From positions 1 through 45,518 of the forward strand of contig NZ_NMPZ01000031.1 of the NCBI RefSeq assembly GCF_002224675.1: a stretch of 45,518 nucleotides of DNA. The letters are read 5' to 3'. A model generated the notes under the pieces. The model did no database searches. It was not told the DNA's origin and was given only the letters and a program-made list of their open reading frames with translations. Both the position numbers and the translations under genes were made by a program. The stretch comes from Segatella copri (GTDB taxonomy: Bacteria; Bacteroidota; Bacteroidia; Bacteroidales; Bacteroidaceae). Positions 26,721 to 37,210 of the stretch are shown one piece after another (position 1 is the stretch's first letter; every line of letters starts with the position of its first letter).

Positions 26721-26805
26721 GCCGGGAAAATCAGGCTTCTACCCTTCCCCATCAGCTGGTAAACGTTGTTTTAAAACATAGCGATACTGCGGCATTTTTT
26801 ATCCA

Positions 26806-26910
26806 TTAGAGATTCTCCAAGAATTTCTTGCCCCATTTTGCATGAAGCCAAAGTGCTATAGCACCTGCAACGACCGTAATCGTCACATAAATCATAACCA
26901 ATCCTTCCAT
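26806..26910 (-). CDS. 34-aa single-span membrane protein B
   Basis: An ATG ORF of 34 codons: MEGLVMIYVTITVVAGAIAL, then WLHAKWGKKFLENL. It is the same length as protein A, with a shared WL-x2-xWGKK-x4-L C-terminus. It has its own promoter box (26928-26935) with a leader of only about 15 nt. Its function is unknown; it is probably an inner-membrane micropeptide. Confidence 0.7.
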   Translation of the reverse strand: MEGLVMIYVTITVVAGAIALWLHAKWGKKFLENL

Positions 26911-26927
26911 ATTTCTCTATTTTCCGA

Positions 26928-26935
26928 CAAAAGTA
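26928..26935 (-). promoter_or_regulatory. Promoter for membrane protein B
   Basis: TACTTTTG on the - strand matches TAnnTTTG and lies 17 nt upstream of the ATG at 26910. Confidence 0.6.
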
Positions 26936-27003
26936 CAGAAAATAATTGTAATCTGCAAGTTTTTTCGTGTTTTTCTATCCAACAATCGCTAAAAAACGAA
27001 AAA

Positions 27004-27037
27004 GAGGAAAGTGTTTCTGGCGAAACACTTCCCCCTC
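27004..27037 (-). terminator. Terminator after ppdK
   Basis: GAAGTGTTTC-gcca-GAAACACTTTC with T-rich sequence (TTTTTCGTTTTTT) when read leftward. It lies 46 bp past the ppdK stop. Confidence 0.8.
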
Positions 27038-27082
27038 AAATTATCTAATCTATTAATCGTACTTATCTTCTTCAGAAAAGAT

Positions 27083-29803
27083 TTACTCCTCAACAGCAGC
27101 CTGCGCCGCAGCCAAACGTGCGATAGGCACACGGAATGGAGAACATGAAGCATAGTTCATACCAACCTTAGCGCAGAACTTAACTGATGAAGGCTCACCA
27201 CCGTGCTCACCGCAGATACCTGTGCGGAGGTTAGGACGGGTAGCACGACCATTCTCTACTGCCATCTTGATGAGCTGGCCAACACCCTCCTGGTCGAGAA
27301 CCTGGAATGGGTCAACCTTCAAGATCTTCTTCTCCATGTATGCAGGGAGGAATGAAGCGATGTCGTCACGAGAGTAACCGAAGGTCATCTGTGTCAAGTC
27401 GTTAGTACCGAATGAGAAGTACTGAGCCTCCTCTGCAATCTGACCTGCTGTAAGGGCAGCACGAGGAATCTCAATCATTGTACCGATCTCGAACTCAACC
27501 TCTACGCCGTACTCGATGAATACCTCCTTAGAAGTAGCGAGGATGATAGCCTTCTGCTGCTTGAGCTCCTGAACAGTACCGATGAGCGGAACCATGATTT
27601 CTGGACATGGGTTGTAACCTTCCTTCTTCAACTCGCAAGCTGCACCGAGGATGGCACGAGTCTGCATAGCTGTAATCTCTGGGAATGTGATACCGAGACG
27701 GCAACCACGGTGACCGAGCATTGGGTTGTTCTCTGCCAGAGAGTTCACACGCTTCTTGATTTCCTCTATGCTTACGCCCATTTCCTTAGCCATGGTCTCC
27801 TGACCAGCCTTATCGTGTGGTACGAACTCGTGGAGAGGTGGGTCGAGCAAGCGGATGTTCACGTGGCAGCCATCCATAGCCTTGAGGATGCCGTAGAAGT
27901 CAGCCTTCTGATATGGGAGGAGCTTGGCAAGAGCCTTCTCACGACCCTCAACAGAGTCAGCCAGAATCATCTCACGCATGGCAACGATCTTCTGATCATC
28001 GAAGAACATGTGCTCTGTACGTGTCAAACCGATACCCTTGGCACCGAATGCACGAGCTACCTCAGCATCGTGTGGAGTATCTGCATTGGTACGGATCTCC
28101 ATCTTTGTATATTTGTCGCAGAGGTCCATCAGCTCCTTGAAGTCGCCTGAAAGCTCTGCAGCCTTTGTCTCAATCTGTCCTGCATAAACCTGACCTGTAG
28201 TACCGTTCAGAGAGATGTAATCACCCTCCTTGTAAACTACGCCCTCGATCTCAACAGTCTTAGTCTTGTAGTCAACGTTGATAGAGCCAGCACCAGATAC
28301 GCAGCACTTACCCATACCACGGGCCACAACGGCAGCGTGAGAAGTCATACCACCACGAGCGGTAAGGATACCCTCGGCAGCCGACATACCTGCGAGGTCT
28401 TCAGGAGAAGTCTCGATACGAACCATGATGACCTTCTTGCCATCCTCGTGCCACTCCTGAGCATCGTCAGCGTGGAATACGATCTGACCGCAAGCAGCAC
28501 CTGGAGAAGCTGGGAGACCCTGAGTGATGACCTTAGCTCTAGAGAGCGCCAGCTTATCGAATACTGGGTGCAAAAGCTCATCGAGCTTCTGAGGCTCACA
28601 GCGGAGGATAGCTGTCTTCTCATCAATCATACCTTCGTGAAGGAGATCCATAGCAATCTTCACCATAGCGGTACCTGTACGCTTACCGTTACGGGTCTGG
28701 AGGAACCAGAGCTTACCTTCCTGTACGGTGAACTCCATGTCCTGCATATCGTGATAGTGGTGCTCCAACTTATCCTGGAGAGCGTCGAGCTCCTTGTAAA
28801 GCTCAGGCATAGCCTCTTCCATAGAAGGATACTTAGCTACGCGCTCCTCCTCAGAGATGCCAGCACGCTCAGCCCAGCGCTGAGAACCGATCTTTGTAAT
28901 CTGCTGTGGTGTACGGATACCAGCTACTACGTCCTCACCCTGTGCATTGATAAGATACTCACCATTGAAGAGGTTTTCACCATTACCTGCGTCACGAGAG
29001 AAGCAAACACCAGTAGCAGAAGTCTCACCCATGTTACCGAATACCATCGCCATGACAGAAACTGCTGTACCCCACTCATCAGGAATACCTTCCATCTTAC
29101 GGTAGAGGATAGCGCGCTCGTTCATCCATGAACGGAACACGGCGCAGATAGCACCCCAAAGCTGATCGATTGGGTTAGTAGGGAAATCCTGGCCAGTCTG
29201 CTCCTTGATAGCAGCCTTGAAGAGCTCAACGAGCTTCTTGAGAGACTCTACAGAGAGGTCCTTGTCGAGAGTAACCCCCTGCTCTTCCTTCACCTTTTCG
29301 ATGATAGCCTCGAATGGGTCGATATCTTCCTTGTTAACTGGCTTAAGACCCATAACAACATCACCGTACATCTGTACGAAACGACGATATGAATCGTAAA
29401 CGAAATGAGGATTACCGGTCTTCTTGACCATACCCTCAGCCACCTCATCATTCAAACCAAGGTTGAGGATTGTATCCATCATACCTGGCATAGAAGCGCG
29501 AGCACCTGAACGTACTGAAACGAGGAGAGGATTCTCTACGGAACCGAACTTGCAGTTCATCAATGCCTCTGTATGAGCTACAGCGGCAGTTACTTCGTCC
29601 TGAAGAAGTTCCTTGATTTTTTCCTCACCAACCTCATAATACTCGTTACAGGTATCAGTTGTGATGGTGAAACCTGGAGGAACAGGTACACCAATAAGGT
29701 TCATCTCGGCGAGGTTCGCACCCTTACCGCCAAGAACTTCACGCATCTTCGCATTTCCTTCGGCTTGTCCATTGCCGAACGTATAAACTCTTTTTTCGTT
29801 CAT
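27083..29803 (-). CDS. ppdK: Pyruvate, phosphate dikinase
   Basis: PpdK interconverts pyruvate + ATP + Pi with PEP + AMP + PPi in central metabolism. The 906-aa protein shows an N-terminal ATP-grasp region (VPPGFTITTDTCNEY, VRSGARASMPGMMDTILNLG), the phosphohistidine domain GGMTSHAAVVARGMGKCCV (His489 by my count), and the C-terminal PEP-binding TIM barrel (RTEHMFF, MIEIPRAALTA, FFSFGTNDLTQM-like stretch, GICGEHGG). It is a single-gene unit with promoter at 29865-29872 and its own terminator. Confidence 0.97.
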   Translation of the reverse strand: MNEKRVYTFGNGQAEGNAKMREVLGGKGANLAEMNLIGVPVPPGFTITTDTCNEYYEVGEEKIKELLQDEVTAAVAHTEALMNCKFGSVENPLLVSVRSGARASMPGMMDTILNLGLNDEVAEGMVKKTGNPHFVYDSYRRFVQMYGDVVMGLKPVNKEDIDPFEAIIEKVKEEQGVTLDKDLSVESLKKLVELFKAAIKEQTGQDFPTNPIDQLWGAICAVFRSWMNERAILYRKMEGIPDEWGTAVSVMAMVFGNMGETSATGVCFSRDAGNGENLFNGEYLINAQGEDVVAGIRTPQQITKIGSQRWAERAGISEEERVAKYPSMEEAMPELYKELDALQDKLEHHYHDMQDMEFTVQEGKLWFLQTRNGKRTGTAMVKIAMDLLHEGMIDEKTAILRCEPQKLDELLHPVFDKLALSRAKVITQGLPASPGAACGQIVFHADDAQEWHEDGKKVIMVRIETSPEDLAGMSAAEGILTARGGMTSHAAVVARGMGKCCVSGAGSINVDYKTKTVEIEGVVYKEGDYISLNGTTGQVYAGQIETKAAELSGDFKELMDLCDKYTKMEIRTNADTPHDAEVARAFGAKGIGLTRTEHMFFDDQKIVAMREMILADSVEGREKALAKLLPYQKADFYGILKAMDGCHVNIRLLDPPLHEFVPHDKAGQETMAKEMGVSIEEIKKRVNSLAENNPMLGHRGCRLGITFPEITAMQTRAILGAACELKKEGYNPCPEIMVPLIGTVQELKQQKAIILATSKEVFIEYGVEVEFEIGTMIEIPRAALTAGQIAEEAQYFSFGTNDLTQMTFGYSRDDIASFLPAYMEKKILKVDPFQVLDQEGVGQLIKMAVENGRATRPNLRTGICGEHGGEPSSVKFCAKVGMNYASCSPFRVPIARLAAAQAAVEE

Positions 29804-29864
29804 TTTGTTATAGGTTCAAAAATTTTATATAATTCTAGTTATTATCAATTTTTTGTTGATGATG

Positions 29865-29872
29865 CAAATATA
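29865..29872 (-). promoter_or_regulatory. ppdK promoter
   Basis: TATATTTG on the - strand matches TAnnTTTG, about 62 nt before the start codon. Confidence 0.6.
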
Positions 29873-30071
29873 CAACATTTCTCTGAAACTACCAAACTTT
29901 TATACTCTTTTTTGCTATCTCGAGATTACATTTCACACTGTTGTCGCACACACGGGACTATTTTTAACAATCTACTATCAATATGCAACGATTGAGAGGA
30001 ATTTATAAGTTGACAAAGAAAGAGATTCTGACAGTTTGAGAGGCAGAATACCCCATCAGGGCCGCCTTTTC
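29873..30071. other. Intergenic, no supported gene
   Basis: Only an 18-codon ATG ORF at 29983-30039 is present (+). It has no promoter or relative, and I do not call it. Confidence 0.5.
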
Positions 30072-30137
30072 CTACGTCGCGACGCGGGAATTATTACGTC
30101 GGGACGCAGGAATTGCTACGTCGCGACGTAGGAAAAT
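30072..30137. repeat. Three tandem 22-bp repeats with ACGTCGCGACGT core
   Basis: Units start at 30072, 30094 and 30116. The third contains the perfect palindrome CTACGTCGCGACGTAG, and the first two deviate at one or two positions. This is too few and too short for CRISPR; there is no spacer variation and no cas gene. Confidence 0.85.
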
Positions 30138-30187
30138 GGGCACCGGGAGAGGAAAGGTGAGGGTGTGTCATAAGAAAGTCTTCCGCC

Positions 30188-30393
30188 AGGCGTCCCGGCG
30201 GATTTGACCCCGGCAGGCGTCCCGGCGGATTTGCAATCCGTCGTTAAAAAAGGTTCGACCTATAGACAACGGGGGATTTGTAATCCCCCTATAAAAGAAA
30301 AAGCATACTCCTTTGCTGCGGATTACAAATCCGCAGAGCCGAAATAGGTTAGGACATTTTTTAACGCCGGATTGCAAATCCGGCGGGACGCCT
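30188..30393. repeat. Composite hairpin element bounded by AGGCGTCCCG inverted repeats
   Basis: The ends AGGCGTCCCG (30188-30197) and CGGGACGCCT (30384-30393) are perfect inverses. Between and including them are four palindromes of one family: 30226-30240, 30271-30289, 30316-30336 and 30365-30385. Each has the core GGATT-N3-AATCC, but the flanking base pairs differ and always stay complementary. Confidence 0.8.
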
Positions 30394-30410
30394 AGCGGAC
30401 TTGCGTTCTA

Positions 30411-30552
30411 GAAAAAGTCAAAAAGTCAAAAGGTCAAAAGGTCAAAAGGTCAAAAGTCACATTTGACAAAAGTGAAAATGTGAAAGGGAAAAAGTGAAAG
30501 TGAAAAAGTGAAAGTGAAAAGGTGAACGAGGTGAATGGTGAATTGGGTGAAT
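30411..30552 (+). repeat. Low-complexity block A-B (AAAGGTC and AAAGTGA repeats)
   Basis: A (30411-30460) is a tandem of about 8-nt GTCAAAAG units. B (30471-30552) is built of GTGAAA and GGTGAA(C/T) units. Complementary blocks A' and B' follow at 30772-30903. Confidence 0.85.
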
Positions 30553-30771
30553 CAGTCGGTTTTGCGAATGTGATTTTTCAAAGAACAGAAATGAGACGAA
30601 TCCTAAACATCATATAACAATAATCAAATATCAAGATTAAGACTATTAAATACCATTAATTATCAAAAAAGCATTTAATAATGTACGCGCGTAAGTACTA
30701 CTTTATTATATATAGAAGAAATCTTATACCAGAATATTCAAGAAACAGGCATCAACCCATCTCTTTTTACG
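30553..30771. other. AT-rich core between low-complexity blocks
   Basis: About 220 bp without an ORF over 30 codons or a recognisable promoter. Confidence 0.4.
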
Positions 30772-30903
30772 AAAAGTCACTTTTGACCTTTTGACCTTTT
30801 GACCTTTTTGCCATTCGCTGCATACATCATATTCATCAAATTCACCTCGTTCACCATTCACCTCGTTCACCATTCACTTTTTCACTTTCACTTTTTCACC
30901 TTT
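30772..30903 (-). repeat. Low-complexity block A'-B', complementary to A and B
   Basis: A' (30772-30810, TTTTGACC units) is the reverse complement of block A over more than 30 bp with few differences. B' (30841-30903, TTCACC/TTCACTTT units) is the reverse complement of block B. Confidence 0.85.
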
Positions 30904-31029
30904 TTCTCTCCTTTTCCTTTCCCTTTCCCCTCCTATCTCCCCCACCATTCATTCCTCTCTACCTCACAACATCCGGGACAAAGACTGAAAAAAACCGGGA
31001 CAACTCTTTCGTTTCTCGCAAAAATGTAT

Positions 31030-31037
31030 TAACTTTG
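31030..31037 (+). promoter_or_regulatory. Promoter for rlmD-porin
   Basis: TAACTTTG fits TAnnTTTG, 26 nt before the ATG. Confidence 0.65.
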
Positions 31038-31063
31038 CAGCCATAAAAAAACAAATTTGAATT

Positions 31064-32665
31064 ATGGCAAGAAAACGTAAACCATTACCTCTCTTGGAGA
31101 ACATCACCATCGAGGCCGTAGCAGCCGAGGGTAAGTGCATCACTCGCGTAGATGACCAGGTCATCTTCGTGCCTTTCTGCGTGCCTGGCGATGTGGTAGA
31201 TTTGCAGGTAGTTAAGAAAAAACATAAGTATTGCGAGGCGAAGGTAGTTCGCTTCATCAAGAAGAGCGACGTAAGACAGGAGCCTATGTGCGAGCACTTC
31301 GGCATCTGTGGCGGTTGCAAATGGCAGAACCTTCCTTACGAGGAACAGATCAAGGCGAAGCAGAAGCAGGTGGAAGACCAGCTCACCCGCATCGGCAAGA
31401 TCGAACTCCCTGAGTTCCGCCCTATCATGGGCAGCGTGAAGACCCAGGAGTACCGTAACAAGATTGAGTTCGGATGCAGCAACAAGCGCTGGTTTACTTC
31501 AGAAGAGTTGGCTCAACTTCCTCAGAAAGAGGATGATACCGTAACTTCTCTCAAGGAGCGCCACGCCCAGAACGCCATCGGTTTCCATATCACCGGAGCC
31601 TTCGACAAGATTTATCCTATTAAGAAGTGCTGGCTGATGGATGACCTCTGCAACGAAATCCGCAACTTCGTTTTCGAATATGCAGATTCTCACAACTATA
31701 CCTTCTACGATCTTCGTGAGCAGCACGGATTGCTCCGCGACATGATGATCCGCAATTCGAACACAGGCGAGTGGATGCTCGTATTCCAGTTCCACTATGA
31801 TGAGGAGGGTGATGAGCAGAGAGCGCTGGAACTGATGCAGCAGGTGGCAGACAAGTTCCCTCAGATTTCATCACTCATGTATGTAGATAACCAGAAGGGA
31901 AATGACACCATCAACGACCTGGAGCTCAGCCTCTTCAAGGGCAACGACCACATCTTCGAGCTGATGGAGGACCTGAAATTCAAGGTGGGTCCAAAGAGTT
32001 TCTATCAGACTAACACCGAGCAGGCTTACCACCTCTACTGCGTAGCTCGCGAGTTTGCCAACCTCACCGGAAACGAGCTGGTTTATGACCTCTACACCGG
32101 TACCGGAACCATCGCCAACTTCGTGGCTCACAAGGCAAAGAAGGTAATCGGCATCGAATACGTGCCAGAGGCTATCGAGGATGCCAAGGTGAATTCCCAG
32201 GTAAACAACATTGAGAACACCCTCTTCTATGCAGGCGACATGAAGGATATTCTGACCAACGAATTCATCGCTCAGCATGGTCGTCCAGACGTCATCATCA
32301 CCGACCCTCCACGTGCCGGCATGCACCCTGATGTAGTGAACGTGATTCTGAACGCAGCACCTAACCGCATCGTATATGTAAGCTGCAACCCAGCTACCCA
32401 AGCTCGCGACCTGCAGCTGATGGACGACCACTACAAGGTAGCTGCCGTTCAGCCGGTAGATATGTTCCCTCATACACCTCATGTAGAGAACGTCGTTTTG
32501 CTCGAGAAGCGCAGCGATGCTGAAATCAAGCAGAAGAAGAAGGAGCGCAAAGAGCGTGAGAAGGCGATAGCAGAAGCCAAGGCTGCCAAGGAGGCAGAGA
32601 AGCTCGCCCAGGAAGCAGCCAAAGCAGAAGACCTCACAGCAGAGGAACTCGCTGCCAAGAAATAA
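31064..32665 (+). CDS. rlmD: 23S rRNA (uracil-1939-C5)-methyltransferase
   Basis: A SAM-dependent RNA m5U methyltransferase of the RumA/TrmA group, 533 aa. It has an N-terminal TRAM-type beta barrel (about 10-65). A 4Fe-4S cluster motif uses Cys76, Cys82 and Cys85 (CEHFGICGGCKWQ) plus a Cys near 190 (IKKCWLMDD). The Rossmann domain has VYDLYTGTGTIANFVAH, and the catalytic region has DPPRAGMHPDVV and YVSCNPATQARDL. The last ~45 residues are a Lys/Glu/Ala-rich tail absent from the E. coli enzyme, probably a charged helix. RlmC and other close relatives cannot be excluded. The porin gene follows 24 bp later. Confidence 0.92.
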   Translation: MARKRKPLPLLENITIEAVAAEGKCITRVDDQVIFVPFCVPGDVVDLQVVKKKHKYCEAKVVRFIKKSDVRQEPMCEHFGICGGCKWQNLPYEEQIKAKQKQVEDQLTRIGKIELPEFRPIMGSVKTQEYRNKIEFGCSNKRWFTSEELAQLPQKEDDTVTSLKERHAQNAIGFHITGAFDKIYPIKKCWLMDDLCNEIRNFVFEYADSHNYTFYDLREQHGLLRDMMIRNSNTGEWMLVFQFHYDEEGDEQRALELMQQVADKFPQISSLMYVDNQKGNDTINDLELSLFKGNDHIFELMEDLKFKVGPKSFYQTNTEQAYHLYCVAREFANLTGNELVYDLYTGTGTIANFVAHKAKKVIGIEYVPEAIEDAKVNSQVNNIENTLFYAGDMKDILTNEFIAQHGRPDVIITDPPRAGMHPDVVNVILNAAPNRIVYVSCNPATQARDLQLMDDHYKVAAVQPVDMFPHTPHVENVVLLEKRSDAEIKQKKKERKEREKAIAEAKAAKEAEKLAQEAAKAEDLTAEELAAKK

Positions 32666-32689
32666 ACCTAAAAACAAAATAGAAATAAG

Positions 32690-33880
32690 ATGAAAAAAGG
32701 TATCATCCTGGCGCTCATGGCTTTGACTACGGTCTCAGCCAGCGCCCAAAAGAAGCAGACCATCGAATTGCCTTCATGGTTAAGCAATGTGAAATTGTCG
32801 GGATATGGCATGATCCAGTACCAGTATAGTGGACAGAAGAACGCTGAGTCCAACTCGTTCAACATCCGAATGGGCCGTATCGCCTTGGAGGGTCGCATTG
32901 CAGACGACTTCTACTGGAAGACTCAGATTCAGTTTAACGGCAACACTTCCAACCTGGGTTCAAGTCCAAGAATGGTGGATTTGTTTGCAGAATGGCAGAA
33001 GTACGACTATTTCAAGGTGAAGATTGGTCAGTTCAAGAACCCATTTACCTTCGAGAATCCGATGCATCCTATCGACCAGGGCTTTATGGGTTATTCACAG
33101 AACGTGAGCAAGTTGGCGGGTTTCAGCGACCGTGCCGGCGAACACGCTTCCAACGGTCGTGACATAGGTCTGCAGCTCCAGGGTGACTTCCTCAAGAATG
33201 CCAACGGCCGCAACCTGCTGCACTACCAGATTGGTGTATTCAACGGACAGGGAACCAACACCAAGGACGTTGACAATCAGAAGAATGTGATTGGTGGCGT
33301 ATGGGTAATGCCAGTAAGCGGCATGCGTATCGGTGCCTTTGGATGGACCGGTTCTTATGCAAGAAAGGGCAACTGGACGGAAACCGTTGCAGACCCAACC
33401 TCTAGCGTAACTCCTGGTGCCACCAAAGAGATTACTCATACCAACGAGGTTCGCAGCCTCAACCAGAACCGCTACGCCTTCTCTTTCGAATACAAGAAAG
33501 ACGGATGGACTGTTCGTTCTGAGTACATCCACTCTACCGGCAAGGCATTTGCCAAGAGCATCACCAACTTCAACGATGCCAATGCCAAAGATTGCAGCCT
33601 GAACGAGAAGATCGGCGATAAGGCACAAGGTGTATATGGCTTGGTCATTGCCCCATTGGCACAGCTGCCAAAGAACAGCCGTATCGACGTGAAGGCACGT
33701 TACGACATGTATCAGCCTAACGGCAAGAGCAACATGCAGAAAACCCAGTATGAGGCAGGTTTGAACTTCCACATCGGCAAGCGAATCAGCATCCTCACCG
33801 AGTATGCATTGGTGAACGACAAGACCCTCGCCAAGCACAATTACTCCATGGCAGATGCAGAGTTCTGCTTCCGCTTCTAA
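32690..33880 (+). CDS. Phosphate-selective-type (OprO/OprP) porin
   Basis: The 396-aa outer-membrane beta-barrel protein has a signal peptide (to about residue 20, ASAQ). The opening LSGYGMIQYQYSG, the FNIRMGRIALEGRI strand, the YFKVKIGQFKNPFTFEN motif and a terminal Phe are typical of the porin_O_P family. The substrate is uncertain in Bacteroidota; phosphate or polyphosphate is known only for Pseudomonas members. It likely shares a transcript with rlmD. A repeat element begins immediately after the stop. Confidence 0.87.
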   Translation: MKKGIILALMALTTVSASAQKKQTIELPSWLSNVKLSGYGMIQYQYSGQKNAESNSFNIRMGRIALEGRIADDFYWKTQIQFNGNTSNLGSSPRMVDLFAEWQKYDYFKVKIGQFKNPFTFENPMHPIDQGFMGYSQNVSKLAGFSDRAGEHASNGRDIGLQLQGDFLKNANGRNLLHYQIGVFNGQGTNTKDVDNQKNVIGGVWVMPVSGMRIGAFGWTGSYARKGNWTETVADPTSSVTPGATKEITHTNEVRSLNQNRYAFSFEYKKDGWTVRSEYIHSTGKAFAKSITNFNDANAKDCSLNEKIGDKAQGVYGLVIAPLAQLPKNSRIDVKARYDMYQPNGKSNMQKTQYEAGLNFHIGKRISILTEYALVNDKTLAKHNYSMADAEFCFRF

Positions 33881-33881
33881 C

Positions 33882-34076
33882 ACGCCCTGAAAGGGCAGAA
33901 GCTCCTAGCCCAGGGCAACACCCTGGGTATTAAGGATATATATACAAAAGACGCCCTGTAAGGGCAAAAGCTTTCTGATATCTTTAAAGCTTTTGCCCTT
34001 ACAGGGCGTCTTGTTGAATGCGCTTTTTTACCCAGGGTGTTGCCCTGGGCTAGGAGCTTCTGCCCTTTCAGGGCGT
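33882..34076. repeat. Nested palindromic element, copy 4 (best preserved)
   Basis: The outer arms 33882-33929 and 34029-34076 are perfect 48-bp inverses. The inner arms 33951-33974 and 33986-34009 are perfect 24-bp inverses. Each outer arm holds a GCCCTGAAAGGGC hairpin and a CCCAGGGNNNNNCCCTGGG hairpin. Confidence 0.95.
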
Positions 34077-34114
34077 GTGGGGCAAACCATTACAGGGCAT
34101 GTGGGGCGATCTCT

Positions 34115-35392
34115 CTAGAAAGAGTAAGAGAATCCGATAGACATGAACTCCTTGAACTGCCAATAGCTCTGATCATCCTTACGCTTTGCTCCATCATCGA
34201 AACGAGGATAGAGGAAGATATTAGATGAAATATAACGATTGAACTGGAAGGTAATCGTATTTTCCCATTCTATCTCAGCACGCTTGTAAGTAGTGTATCC
34301 CCAGAGACGGGTCTTCCACTTCAGGTTCTCCATCACCTGCCAAGACAGATCGAAGGTACACTCAGAACCGTAATCGGTCATACCATGCTGTCCCTCCTTC
34401 AAACCATATCTTGTGGCAAGATCCTCACGGCCCACATACTTCCAGTTGAACGCCAGAGGAGCCAGATGGGCACTACCCTTCAACCTGTGGTTGAGCCAAT
34501 CCACCGAATAATCCATACCGACAGAGAGGTTCAGATTGAATGGTGAGAAGAAATCGGAATAAACCTTCTTGTCATTACTCTTGTAACCATGGGCAAACTG
34601 CGTCTGCGCCACCATCTGGATGGTATAATACCATTTTCTGGATGCCTGAAGACCCAACTTGCTGGTGTATCGGATCAAGTCGTCGGATGTCTTGAGCGAA
34701 TGCACCGAGTCTCCCTTGGAAGTCTGGTAGCCCAATCGCATCTCCAGCTTATTCTCCCACTTCACCTTCTGCTTGTTGTTGTAATTCGCCAGCATCGTTA
34801 CGCGTCCCAATAGAGAGTAGTTGCTCTCACCACCTTTATACCAGTTGTCAGATACATAGTTTTGCAGGAACTGCAGATAGTAATCACCTCCAAAAGTCCA
34901 GAAGTTAGGCTTGAAGATTACGATGTCCGATGGAGCAGTTTCCGGTTCGAAGACCTTAGGCGCCACCTCTTCTATGATGTCGCGCTTCGGCTTTTTGGCT
35001 TTAGAATCCACCACAATCGGAGCGCCCACCTCTTCCAGGTGTCGCTGCGTAGTCTTCACCAGGTCTGGTCGGCTGAGATAAACATCCATCAAGGTCTTAT
35101 CGAGCATCACGCCAAGCGAATCGCCTACCCCTCCATCAGGACGGAGGCGCAGAAAATGATTGGCAGGTGAGCGATAATACGTGAGTGGGGTGAAGAGCAT
35201 GGCATATCGGGAGTCATCCAAAGACATCTCTGTAGAGTCGATACGCTCCCTGACGTGAGCCAGCGAGTCCACATAACTTTTCACTATCGATGGAGTTTTC
35301 ACCACCACATTATGCCTGCGGGAACGTTGGGCATCTGCCGTCACAGCACCCGCAAGCAAAGCTAAAATGAGTAATCCAAATCTTATTTTCAT
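34115..35392 (-). CDS. DUF3078 family outer-membrane-associated protein
   Basis: I chose the ATG at 35392. A GTG 24 bp upstream (35416) overlaps the promoter box. The 425-aa protein has a signal peptide (MKIRFGLLILALLAGAVTAD). A mid-chain WTFGGDYYLQFLQNYVSDNW segment (WY-rich) leads into many beta strands (KVKWENKLEMRLGYQTSKG..., ending SIGFSYSF). The ending and amphipathic strands point to an outer-membrane barrel. The family is Bacteroidota-specific and uncharacterised. Confidence 0.85.
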   Translation of the reverse strand: MKIRFGLLILALLAGAVTADAQRSRRHNVVVKTPSIVKSYVDSLAHVRERIDSTEMSLDDSRYAMLFTPLTYYRSPANHFLRLRPDGGVGDSLGVMLDKTLMDVYLSRPDLVKTTQRHLEEVGAPIVVDSKAKKPKRDIIEEVAPKVFEPETAPSDIVIFKPNFWTFGGDYYLQFLQNYVSDNWYKGGESNYSLLGRVTMLANYNNKQKVKWENKLEMRLGYQTSKGDSVHSLKTSDDLIRYTSKLGLQASRKWYYTIQMVAQTQFAHGYKSNDKKVYSDFFSPFNLNLSVGMDYSVDWLNHRLKGSAHLAPLAFNWKYVGREDLATRYGLKEGQHGMTDYGSECTFDLSWQVMENLKWKTRLWGYTTYKRAEIEWENTITFQFNRYISSNIFLYPRFDDGAKRKDDQSYWQFKEFMSIGFSYSF

Positions 35393-35415
35393 TCCTTCAT
35401 ATACTAATTTGGGCA

Positions 35416-35423
35416 CAAAGGTA
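35416..35423 (-). promoter_or_regulatory. Promoter of the DUF3078 gene
   Basis: TACCTTTG on the - strand fits TAnnTTTG, 24 nt upstream of the ATG. It argues against the GTG start. Confidence 0.6.
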
Positions 35424-35487
35424 ACAAAATAATTCTAAATTCAACGCCATTCTTTACAAATATTTTGGCTAATTCATAATTTTATCG

Positions 35488-35495
35488 TAACTTTG
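35488..35495 (+). promoter_or_regulatory. pyrG promoter
   Basis: TAACTTTG fits TAnnTTTG, 35 nt before the GTG start. It lies back to back with the DUF3078 promoter. Confidence 0.65.
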
Positions 35496-35517
35496 CACCC
35501 AAATAATTCTAATTTAA

Positions 35518-37134
<1,617 letters not shown>

Positions 37135-37210
37135 CGCAGGCTGGCTTTAGGCAGCAGAATGGCACGGCCTTTGCTGTCGCTTCAGAGAAAATAAAACAAT
37201 AAAAATAATA

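Noticed and set aside
29983..30039. 18-codon ATG ORF after the ppdK promoter region
   Set aside because: Too short, with no promoter, no neighbour support and no recognisable pattern.
30072..30137. Possible CRISPR array
   Set aside because: Only three adjacent 22-bp units without unique spacers, and no cas gene nearby.
30249..30270. GGTTCGACC that resembles a tRNA T-loop
   Set aside because: No acceptor or anticodon stem can be drawn around it; no tRNA gene was found anywhere in the window.
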